NCBI GenBank assembly: GCA_036925085.1 | Contig: JAUPFP010000019.1 | Coordinates: 2,872,501 to 2,936,500 of the forward strand | DNA length: 64,000 nt | Direction of reading: 5' to 3' | Source of the DNA: Brachycybe producta | Lineage: Eukaryota; Arthropoda; Diplopoda; Playtdesmida; Andrognathidae | Shown: piece after piece, positions 26,401 to 38,400 of the stretch | Layout: the number at the start of each line of letters is the position of its first letter | Position numbering within the stretch: position 1 is the stretch's first letter | The notes under the pieces: model-generated | What the model was told of the DNA's origin: nothing | Seen by the model: only the letters and a program-made list of their open reading frames with translations | Database searches by the model: none | Translations under genes and position numbers: made by a program

Positions 26401-29400
26401 GAAACCCCCACCCTCCCCGCGGATACTTCCCCAGATTGCAGAAAATAATGACACGGACACAGTGTGTATGAGTGAAAATAATAAAGTATTTATTCAAAGG
26501 AATAAATGTAAAAACACTCACTCAATAAGCAATATCTGCTGGATGCAGTAATAGATGAGTCTCCTGGCTAATTCAGCCAGGAGAGGAGGTCATTGACCTC
26601 TAACACACAACAAAGAAAAAGATGAATGGTGGCCATTTTGGCCACCTGTTGAAATGAAGAGCACAAAACCAACACATGCATAAGCATCCAGGGTCTAACT
26701 CACACTGCCTAGAATATAATGGCCGCCGCCATTATATACCCCCCAGGCTGCTCCACCTGGGGGAGGACAGTGACCCTTGCTGGCCATTTTGTCGTCTGCC
26801 TGGCAGCTAATTAGCCAGCCTAGCAGACGACACAGGAGATTTAGTTCTGCTCCACATAAAGAGCAAAACTGGGTTGTTACAATCCTCTCAACTTCCCTGA
26901 TCCGCCCCGGGATCAGGTCAGTCGAGCCAGCAAGGATTGCTCCTGTGACCCCCACTCAGCGTCAGGCTGAATTCATCGGCGGTGGAACCACCAGAGTGCC
27001 CAACCACTCCGATATCCACCGACGTGCCCACCACAGGCACATCCGGGTGTTCTGCCACCCGTGTCCGATATCGAACTCAGTCCCCCTGAGCCTTGCCTCC
27101 TCCTGCCGTCGAAACACATCGATGGCTAGAGTGGCAAGCTGCGGACCCCTACGTAGGGTCCGACTCGTTAGAAGATCTACGAGGGCGGCTGCGGGATCAG
27201 ACTCGCTCCCTCGTAGTGGTTGGACAACAAATTCTCCAACCATCTCTTCTAAGTCGCAGCCAAGGAGACGCTGGACATATGGTGCCGCGAGCTGGACTAG
27301 ACGAACTAATCCAGCTCCTGTCCCCATCACATCCAAAAATGCAAAACGTCTCCTAACCGGGTTGACGACCAACAACACCGGAAAGTCTCTACCACCAAAA
27401 GCAAGCACAAATCGCATGCTAAATGATGGCAACGACCGCAACCATGGTACCGGGAGTGGCTCTCCCAAACGGTAATAACCAAGGTACTGGAACCCCTCCA
27501 TTCCCGGCTGGTCCTGCCACAGACCAAGTCGGTTATTCAGAAAGACCTCTCTTTCTGAATACGGAGGACTGGCTCCAGAATGTCGACCCTTGCCCGCAGG
27601 CTGGGGAGACCTGGCTTCCTCTTCCGGTCCTAGGGTCCCAAAGACCCCCTTGTCAGGACTCGGAGAGAAGGGTGTCCTTCCAATGGAAGGCACGGGACCA
27701 CGTTTGGTAGGAACACTAACTTTCCCCACCGGGCTGCCCCCGCATCTAGGTGAATGCGAGCTGACCCGGCCGAGAGTTCCCACCGACCGAACCCACGGGT
27801 TCGGTACCGTGACCACCTTCGGGGAGGATGGAGGTATTCCGAGAACAACACCTCGCATTGACCTGCCATCCGTCCGCGCCGTCATTACTTGACGGGTATG
27901 GTACGGCTGGTTCCCGGCCGACACGGTCGCACCGTGTCGGGACTCCTCCTCGTCCGTCCCAACCCTTCTGGCAGTCGTCCCCAGGGACTCCCGACCAGAA
28001 GGTCCTGGACCTCCCTTCTTCCCAAACCTGGACTTTTTCTTGTCCACCTTCTGTTTCTTCTTTTGGGAAGAAGGTTTACCGTGCTTTGAGCCGGACACAC
28101 CTAAGCTCAAAGACTCACCGGGCCGGTCAGACTTAGGAGGGTGGTTAGCCCCCTTTGAGTGACTGGACTTCCCAACCGAAGCCTTTCCAGCCGAAGCTGT
28201 ACTCGCCTCCGAGTTGACTCCCGTAGCCGACTTGACAATTGAGGACGGTCGTGCCGCCACGACATGCCCTCTCTTATCCCGGGGAATCTTTAATTTCCCC
28301 TGTGCAAGGGTCGGCTGACCCTTGCTACCAACAGTTTTAGCTCCCGCACCTTGGGTAGGTGCCTTGGGAGCCTGCATCGCCCCCCTCTGGGCAATGCGCT
28401 GTTGGCCAGCGGCGGTTGAGGCCCTCACAACAAGTGTGACACCATGTCTGACAGGAGGTTCCCCTGTAACGAGCAGATTCCGGACTTCAGTTCCCCGCAT
28501 GGGCGGAAACTGAGAGGTCCGGGGCTCGAACTCCTGACGGCGTTCAACCTGCTTAGCTCTCTTTATCCGAGCTTCGCACTTTGCCGCTTGAGCCATGTGG
28601 TACCGCGCACGGTCCTCATAGCTCCACTTGCCTGCAGGGATGCCGGCCGGACCTCCACGTGAGGTCTTGGCCTGTTTCCCTGCCGGATGACTGACCACTG
28701 GTGGGGTGAAAGGGCGGGGACATTTCTGTCCCTGACCACCACCACCACTCACTGGAGTGCTCTTCCTAGGAGTGGATACTGAAGGCTGGTTGGCCTTTTT
28801 CTCCATTCTTCGGTCCCTCTCGGGAGTCCCAGACTGCCTACCCGAAGAACCAGCCACTGATGCGGGCGAACCCACGGCAGGAGGTTGGTCTTCAGGCCGG
28901 GCAGCCCCTGGGGCTCCCTCAGAATGAGCATGGGCCTCAGCCAGAAGGCCTGCTGCCGGCATAAGCAATGCCATGGCAGCTTCCCTCCTCTCAAGCTGAG
29001 CCTCTCTCTCAGTAAGAGCCCTCATCCGTGCAGCGTACCTAGCAGCACCGGACTTCTTCTTAGATTTCGATCCGTCCTTACGGCACTGCTTGGTAGGGAA
29101 CTCCCCGACGTAGGATCGTTTCCCATCCGCCATCAGAAAACTTTCCGACGGCGTCTGGTACTTCCATCTTTCATCTAACCGATCAAGTCGGTCCTCTTCA
29201 GTTTTCCCCAAAGGGACAACGTCTAGAGGACTCCCTTGAATGGTGGGAGTACCCTCCCGGGATCCGGTCATCGACCGTTTACCCGGGGAGGCCTTTCCTC
29301 TCCCTTCGGACTCCAAAGAGTCCTCTGAAGAGAGGATACACTGGCCTCTCCACTGCCTGGTGATGTGCACCACGGAAACCTCCGTTGTGTCCATCCCAGC

Positions 29401-32400
29401 CTCCGGACTTTCCTCAGCCAGGCTAGCCAATTCTAGCCGGCTTCGGCTTACCGGAGCTACCAATTTTCTTCTGGCAACCAGTGATCCTGCATCTTTCCGT
29501 TTCCTCCGGTGAAACAAACGTTTCAGGAGCCAACTAGCAGCAAACGACCGTCCTTGTTTATTTTTCCAAACAGGATGGCGCTTAGCCGCTAATATCTCCG
29601 GAGGAACGGCCAACATCGATGTAGGAGAGAGAGCACAGTCGGAAACATCACCTGCAGACTTAACACCAAGTCTGCAGCTGGACATTACTGATTTCTCAAC
29701 CCAGTTCTCCCCGGGCGACCGCCATCTGTCCGTGACAGACAGGCGGTGTCCCGTCCAGGGGTCTCTGGGCGCCCAGTTCTTGTTCTTCCGAACCAGGCCA
29801 TCATCCCACTCCAGGGATCGGCCTGCTCTCTCCCACCAGGGCAGGGGCTCATAGAGTCCCTGACGGGTCCTGGCACTCTCTGGTGGCCCAGAGGAAGCTT
29901 GCATCACCTCAAAAGCCTTCGGTTTCCTCGGTCGGAGGTTATACCGTGGCTGAGGTGCTTCCTCTGCCTCAGAGTCGGTAGACTCACTAGCCAAGCCAGG
30001 CCGACTGGACGGTCCTGGAGGAACATTATCGTCCTCCACCGTCCTATCATCCTGGGACTCAGCATCACTGGTCCCACTGGAGTTCGATGAGGTGTCAGAG
30101 CCACCTAGGCCATCTTCCTCACGAACTCCACATGTGGGAACGTACGGCTTCAGGTTATCAACATGAAACCGGTCCCGCACCTTCCGACCATACCCATCTA
30201 CGAACTCTATCTCGTAGACTAGGTCGGAAACCTGCCGGACCACCGTACCCAGTTCAGCCTTGTACGCGAAGTTCCACTTCTTGGCTTGGCCGAGTTTCCC
30301 AGCCATATCCCTCATCCAAACCTTCATACCAGGTTGGTACCGGGGTGGCTGCACCCGGCCAGCGTCATACCGGCTCTTCTGCCTCCTCTGAGCGGCCGCC
30401 AAATTCTGACGAGCACGCTCCTCCACGGCTTGCTGGTCAGGCAAGTCGCGGATCGGACCGTCAGGAAGGAGATTATCAATCCCCAACCTAGGTTCGCGGC
30501 CAAACAACAATTGGTACGGAGACACTTCCGTGCTCTCCTGCACCGCAGTGTTGTAGGCCCACACGGCGGGCCGTAACTTCTCAAACCAATCACGTTGGTC
30601 CTTGAGGGGATCAAGGTAACGCTTTATGGTCTCCATTACGGTTTTATTCGTACGTTCCGTAAGCCCATTTGCTTGCGGATGGTACGCCGTCGTGTGGTGC
30701 TGCGCTATATTATAGCGCTCCCTGAACTTTCGCAAAAGTTTGCTACAGAACTGGGAACCACGATCCGAGATGAGAGTTGTCGGTGTGCCATACACCAACA
30801 AGATCTCATCTTTCAGGAACTTGACAACACAAGCGGCCGTAGCCCTTCGTACTGCCTTCGCCACGCCGTACCGAGTGAAGTAGTCCACCATGATCAAAAC
30901 ATAGGTGACTCCACCCACGGACGCAGGAAACGGCCCAACGAAGTCCATTCCCCAGGCATGAACTGGGTACTCTGGAACTATCGGTTGCAAGAATCCTTGA
31001 GCTCTTGCGAACTGTCGTACTCTCTGACACACCAAGCATGATTTAACATACTCCACCGTGTCACGTTTCATACCTAACCAGTAGAAACGAGTACGCAACC
31101 GTTGGTATGTCTTGTACACTCCGAAGTGACCAGCTTCGGAGCTATCGTGCAACTTCCGCAAGCAGAAGGCTTGACACGACCTCGGCACAACCAGCACAGT
31201 TCTGGTGCGATCCTGTATGGATTTGATGGCATACAACAATTGGTTTGCCACCACGAACTTGAACCTTAAGTTCGAGTTGGGGTCGGTGTAGAGCTCATGC
31301 TTCACCTTGGAGCACCAATTGTCATTGGCCTGCTCCATAACCCAATCCACCTCAGACCGGACCCGGTAAATTACCTCACCCACGTCAGCCTCGACGTGTT
31401 CAGGCAAAGAAGGATCGTCAACTTCATTTACCGGATACCGACTCAAACAGTCGGCATCCTCATGAAGTTTCCCCTTCTTGTACTGAATCTTATACCGGTA
31501 CTCCTGCAACTGCATTTGCCAACGCCCCAACCTGCCCTGCAGGTTTTTGGCAGTCTGCAAATGACAGAGCGCATGGTGATCTGTTACGATCACAAAGTCC
31601 CGGTTAAAGATGTAAGGTCGGAATTTACCCACGGCAAACATGATCGCCAAGCATTCCTGCTCGGTGACACTATACCGTGTTTCCGGTCCCTTCATGAGAC
31701 GGCTAGCGTAGGCCAGAACCCGAGGAGCCTTGTCCTCAGGTAGCTTCTGGTATACTACGACACCTAGACCGTACCCACTAGCATCGGTGTGAATTAACAC
31801 CTCACCACGTGGATCATACATGGTGAGCACCGGTGCTTTGGTTAAAAATGCCTTTAACCGCTCAAACGCTAGACCACACTGCTCCGACCAGTCAAAGGAC
31901 GCATCCTTCCTGGTCAGATCATGCAGTGGTCTTGCGACCTTGGCGAAGTCCTTTATGAACCTACGGTAGTAGCCGGCCAGTCCAAGAAAACTTCGGACGG
32001 CGGTCACCGTCGTAGGGACACTGAACTCTTCGACTGCTCTCACGAGTCCCGGGTCCGGAGCAACTCCCTCGGCACTCACAATGTGACCGAGATATTTGAC
32101 CTTGTCAAATCCGAAGAAACACTTCTTCGGCTGGAGTTTCAGCTCCGCCTCTCGTAACAGTCTCAGGACAGTACTCAAGCGTTCGAGAAACTGCTCAAAG
32201 GTGCTCCCAAAGACGATAATATCGTCTAGGTACACCAAGCAGCTCTCCCACTTGTGTCCCGCCAACAAGAGGTCTAACGCTCTTTGCATCGTGGCAGGAG
32301 CATTGCAGAGTCCGAAAGGCATTTTTCGAAACTCAAACAGACCTTGAGAGCAAATGAATGCTGTCTTCTCAATGTCTGGCTCCGCCATCCTGACCTGCCA

Positions 32401-35400
32401 GTAACCACTAGCAAGGTCCAGGGTTGCAAAATACTTTGCTCCGGCTAGCGAATCGAGGGCATCATCGATGCGAGGTAGCGGGTACTGATCCGCCTTTGTC
32501 TGGGCGTTCAGTCTCCGATAGTCCACACAGAAACGAAAACCACCATCCTTCTTGCGAACAAGTAAGATAGGGCTTGCGTAAGGACTATGCGAAGGTTGGA
32601 TTACCCCTGCATCCAACATTTTCGCTACCTCTTCTCGCTCGATCGCACGAGCCGCTGGAGCGGTTCTTCGCAATCCTTCTCGCACCGGAGGTAACCCACC
32701 GGTATCAATCGTATGTTCGACGAGAGGGGTTTCCCCCAGCTCTGTATAATCGAACGCGAAATGATCACGGCGTTCCAGTAGGAACTCCCGAAGCTGTGCC
32801 GCCTCTTCAGGCTTCAGACTAGGTCCGATTTTAAGACACTCCTCAAGAGTGGGTTTCACTTCCGCATTGAGGACTCGGCGACCTTTACCGGTCGCCCCTC
32901 TCAACTTAGGCGGAAGCCCCCATGGCCGGCCATCTCCATGAGTGGGGTCTCCCCCTCTCAACCTAGATGGACCGTCCAGTCCCACCACAATGGCTGCCTC
33001 CACAGCTTGAGCCGTTGCGACACCCTCCCCTGTCCCCAGGGCAACGGGAATGTCAGCAACATTCTCAAGCCATATATCGTAAGTGCCTTGTTCTGTGGCT
33101 TCGGCAATTCCTGCCACCGCCAACAGACCACGGCCACCTAAGGCTTTACGATGGGGCTCTACGAGAAGCAGCTGACCAGGGCCAGCATGCTCTACCAAGC
33201 TCACGGAAACCACCTTCCGCTCATGAGCTGGTAGCCATACGTTCTCCAACAGTCGCAGGGAACAAACATCCCCGCTCCTAATTGGAGAACTGGTCTCAGC
33301 GAGTTCAGGCGACACAATGTCGACCCACCCATCCACCTTTCCAGGATCTGCAGGCATTCCTTCCGGTATCCCGTAGGGAGGGAGTAGCAGAGGCTCCACA
33401 GAATCGTGAAGCTTCGCCAACGCCTCCACTAACGAGTTCGGAAGCTGTACCGAAGTACCCTGCAAAGCCTGAATGGCCAGTGCGGCATGAAGAGCATCTG
33501 GATGTGCATTCCAGATGTCTTCCCGGAAATACAACTTCCGGCTCACAATGTCCACCATCAGCCCAAACCGAGAAGCCAGGTCAACACCTATTATGGCTTC
33601 TCCTTCACCCTCAATGAGGAGAAGATGGGTTCTGATGGACCTCCCGTGGATTGACATGTCCACGTACATGACTCCTTCTATCTCGATGGAGTACCCGCTC
33701 ATGCCCGTCAGGCATGAGGGAAGGCTAACCTTCTGCACCGGTAACCCCATCTCCTGTGCCACCGACATGCTCATTACCGATACTTCGGCACCGGTGTCGA
33801 CGATCGACTCAACCAGCCGATCGTTCAGCGACACCAGAACACGTGGTGCCCCACGCAAGTAAGCACGGCTCTGTAATTCCGGTATAGGCAACCGTCGTTG
33901 CCCGACATTACTTTTCCGAGCCTCATCCGTCCTCCCATCCACAAGAGATGGTCGTCCCGGATGCTCGGGGGTCTAGGTACCAGTCTCCAAACCAGAAGAC
34001 CTACCAGGCCGGGGCGACAGCATGGGCGCACCAACGCTCGAAGCCCTCGTAATGCCCGTACGTTTCGGACCTTCTTCCCCACAAGCAGGGAAGAAAGGTG
34101 CCACCCAGCTCTCCAGCCGGGCAAGCGCAGCTTCCAATGTGGGGCTTGGCTCCTGAAATACCCACTGGGTAATTTCTGGGTCCGCAGACCTTGCCAGAGG
34201 CACCCCTGCTTCATGCAGGATTCCCACATACTTGGACACTGCCCGAAGGTACGTCCCTTCCTCACTTCGCCGGCTTTGCCGGACACCTGAGTTTTTAAGC
34301 GAACCCGGTCGACTGCAGCTCAGTTCTGCAGCGACCGTTGCCGGTTTAACGATGGCGCACCATCGTCTCTGGCAACAGGCAGATAGTATGTCTGTCCGTT
34401 AATTATGATGGACAGACACTCACGGTCCTGCCGTACCACGGGTACAAGACCCGTGCCATACGGCACCGCCTGGCTTCTGCCAGGTGTCACCCTAGCAACC
34501 TGCCCTCGGGCCAAAGCCTCCGGACAATCCTTCTTCAAGTGACCCATTTGGTCGCACTTGTAGCATGGACCTGGTTGCTTCCGGGTGGAACCACCACCTC
34601 CAGCCGATTGGCCAGACCCAGACGGTGCTGCTGTGGACTGATTACCACCCTGGCTCCGCCGCCTAGTCTTATTACCCTTCTTCCCTCCGGTCTTGGCAGT
34701 CGCTCCGTCCGCATTGGACGGAACAGTCGCCTTCGCACCCGAAGGGTTGGAGGAAGACTTAGCAGAGCCTTTGGGCTGTGCCACAGCACCCGAGGCCTTG
34801 ACCGTAGTCTTGGTCTCTGGTACCGTCAAGGTACGGGCAGGCAATTCACCCGCCGTCAGCATGTCGGCCTCGACCAACATTGCCTCCGCGGTGAACGCGC
34901 ACACCGTTTCGGCCTTCGATCCCCAGAGCGGTCTGAGGATCGCCGGCTGCAGTTTCTTCTTAAATCGGAGGAGTCGACAAGACTCATCCTCATTAGGAGA
35001 AACTCGTTCTGCTAGCTCAATAAAGCGCCAGTAGAACGCCTGGAGCGACTCGGTAGGCCCCTGCACCATTGTTTCAAACCGATCGAAACAAGCCTGATTC
35101 TTAGTCCCGAAACGCTGGAACATGGCCTCCTTTAGCTCCGGCCAGGTCAGGTCCGGCTGAAACTCTACCAAACTGGCATAGTATTCTTCAGCCGGGCCGT
35201 CGAGCAGGTACGTAAAGAAACTGCACCTGGCCTCATCCGTCCAGCGCTGAGCCCTCGCTTTGGCTTCGAACTGTCGGAGAAAAGGCGTAATGTCCTCTCG
35301 TCCATCATACCGTATGAACGAGTGGACTGGGTTGAAAAACCCAAACGCCTGAATCTCCGACGGGACGGCCGGTGCAGGCGTCCACGGCGCGGTACTTACC

Positions 35401-38400
35401 GGCCGTGGTGCCCTGCTCCGGTTTCCCGAAGTCTCAGCATCAAGCTCAGCTTCCGTGGGTTCCACCAAGTGGACCCTCGGCTGCTGAACGTTCGGAGGAA
35501 CTTCGTGACCAACTCCCACAGGAGCGGTCCAAGTTCCTCCAGGAGGTATCCGCCTGGTCGAAACCGGCGGCGCCTCCCTTCGTACACCTCCCCGGTGCAC
35601 GGGCGATGGTGGTAACTGCGGTTGCCCTCCTTGGATCCCATGGATCCCTTGGGGCAGATGTCCCTGCAACCGCAGGTAGTCTATCCCCCTGGCAACTGCA
35701 AGGAGTTCTTCCTCGGACCACGATGTCAACAATGACTCCGTGCCCTGCGGACTACCCAACAGAGTCCCCACCGACTCACTTAAGAGTTTCCCACCGTGTC
35801 CAACCGGACCGGTGGCAGTGGAGGCCAGGACACCGGCCAAAGGCCGCGTGCCTATCTCTGCTGGGGTCCTCACAACCCCTTCACCACCATCCAACGGTGT
35901 TCCGTCGGTGACAATGCCTCCACGGTGCGATCGCACCGCTACAAAGCCTCCGTACGGAGGTCGGTCCGTAGGGACATCCCCTACGGCACCTTCCCCCACG
36001 GAACCACCGTGTCCGTTCCCGCCAACAGCAACCAAATCAGGTTGCTGCCCCTCCGGCCGAATACCACGGCCAATGGTGCGGGAACGCAACTCCAATCTCT
36101 CGCCTACACCGTTACCTCGACCTACCATCGGGGAGAACGGGGTTTAGGCCGATTCCCACCGTGCGAACACGGACAGAAACGGCCACCACTTGTAAGTGAG
36201 AGAATCTACCGTGAAATCTGGCGAATTCACGGACCAAAGTCCAGAAAACACCGTCAAACAACGGTAGAACCGTACCAAACCGTAGTTTCACTGACAAATG
36301 TCCGTGTCCCACGGTAACCGTACGGTTAGAGTCTCTTTTCACCGTCTTCGAACGGAGACTCACGGACAACGGTCCGCAAATCACCATCTACTAACGGTGA
36401 AACTACCTTTTTACCGTGTTCGACCGGTAATTCACGGACAAAAGTCCGCAATTCACCGTCTACTAACGGTAAAACTCCCTTTTTACCGTGTCTGCCCGGT
36501 GATACACGGACAAAAGCCCGCCACACACCGTCAAACACCGGTAAAACCGCAAATAACCACGGTATCACGGACAACGGTCCGTGTCCCACGGTTAGATTTA
36601 CGGTTGGAGTTACTTTCACCGTCCTCGAACGGAGATACACGGACAAAAGTCCGTAATCTACCGTCCACTGATGGTGAAACTCCCTTTTTACCGTGTTCAA
36701 ACGGTGATCTACGGACAAAAGTCCGTATTCCACCGTCTACTTGCGGTAAAAAGTCCCTTTTTACCGTGTTCTACTGGTCTCGCACGGTAAACAACCGTGC
36801 TACCGGTATAATGACGGTAAAAAGCACCGTTATCCCACTTTTGAACGGTCCCGCACGGTCAACCACCGTGCCCACCGTCCTACTTGTGGATAACCTAGGG
36901 CTTTCCCCGGTAACCACCGCAGTATCACGGACAAACCCGTCCGTGTCCCACGGTCCTTTACCGGACTACTACGCCCTAAGCCGTTTTCCACCGTAGTACC
37001 GTGGACAAATGTCCACGCCCTACAGGCGTACTCACGACTCCGGTCTACCGACCCTGACCGTGAACCGGTTTCTACCGTAGTTCCACGGACAACGGTCCGT
37101 GCCCTACGGTATACTACCGGTAAACTTGGCCGTAGATTGTTTTCAACCGTAGTCCCACGGACAAATGTCCGTGCCCCACGGTTTACTACCGATCTACCGG
37201 TAAAGTTCACGGTCAAAAACTGTTTTTCACCGCTGTACCGTGGACAAAGTCCACGCCCGGCAGTGGCAAACAGTTTCTACGGTCTTTCGACCGTCAAGAG
37301 CGGCAGCGGTGGCGCTACCCGGCGCCTCCACCAATTGTAACGACCCGACTTGGGTCCGTTGCAACACCCCGGCAAAACTTCCCCGTCTTACCGGATCCTG
37401 ACCTCCTTGGGGCCGAGGTCGAAGCGCTGGCTGCCCGCTCCTGTCTGTCCGTGCCCTGGGTGGCACCGGTCGGAGGTCCCACACGCCGCACGTCGCCGGA
37501 CGAAAGACCGACGAACCCGACGCGAGAATCCACGGTGAACCCCCGGTGGATCTCACCGTGGACACCGACGCGAAGCACCGGCCGAAAACGACGGATGAAG
37601 GACGGTGATGATTCCGGTGTCCCCCCACCGGAAACCCCCACCCTCCCCGCGGATACTTCCCCAGATTGCAGAAAATAATGACACGGACACAGTGTGTATG
37701 AGTGAAAATAATAAAGTATTTATTCAAAGGAATAAATGTAAAAACACTCACTCAATAAGCAATATCTGCTGGATGCAGTAATAGATGAGTCTCCTGGCTA
37801 ATTCAGCCAGGAGAGGAGGTCATTGACCTCTAACACACAACAAAGAAAAAGATGAATGGTGGCCATTTTGGCCACCTGTTGAAATGAAGAGCACAAAACC
37901 AACACATGCATAAGCATCCAGGGTCTAACTCACACTGCCTAGAATATAATGGCCGCCGCCATTATATACCCCCCAGGCTGCTCCACCTGGGGGAGGACAG
38001 TGACCCTTGCTGGCCATTTTGTCGTCTGCCTGGCAGCTAATTAGCCAGCCTAGCAGACGACACAGGAGATTTAGTTCTGCTCCACATAAAGAGCAAAACT
38101 GGGTTGTTACACTATCGATATTATTTTACAGGACCGATAGATAGTGTCGATAGTCACTTCACTATCGATAGTACTATCGATAGTTTTCAACTTTTTTCAA
38201 GGTTGCAAATTAAAAGCTACATTAAAAACCTGTTAAGCCTGGTTTACACGGGTAGAGTTTTTAGTAGAGTAGAATAGCGAGGAGAGTAGACTGAACTCTA
38301 CCAGTCACTCTACTCTACTGAAGAAAGTTGAGTCTACACGGGTATATTGGGGAGACTAGTAGAGTTTTTTGAGGCGGAGGGGGTAAGTAGAGTAGAGCTA

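Larger units (their letters stand above)
26106..38111 (-). mobile_element. Ty3/gypsy element C, near-intact 12-kb retrotransposon, TSD CTAT
   Basis: Two 776-bp LTRs differ at one base by eye (26319 A, 37549 G). The flanks carry CTAT at 26102-26105 and 38112-38115. On the minus strand the order is 5' LTR, PBS, 1.2-kb hairpin leader, gag, a -1 frame segment, pol with protease, RT, RNase H and integrase, a ~1,050-residue C-terminal extension, PPT and 3' LTR. Pol is open for 2,326 codons with all catalytic residues kept. The high LTR identity points to recent insertion. It lies sense to the claudin-like gene in intron 1. Confidence 0.93.

Noticed and set aside
26777-33862. Many plus-strand ORFs opposite element C pol
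   Set aside because: Shadows of the 2,326-codon minus frame; no independent motifs or start context.
36298-36996. 232-codon plus-strand ORF through the leader array
   Set aside because: Antisense to the element and produced by the repeated unit; composition follows the hairpin repeat.
36150-37315. Repeat array considered as a CRISPR-like array
   Set aside because: Eukaryotic context, units diverge throughout, no constant repeat and unique spacer pattern, and it lies in a retrotransposon leader.
37316-37333. Assigning the element C primer to a specific tRNA
   Set aside because: The 18-base PBS did not match any tRNA 3' end I can state with confidence.
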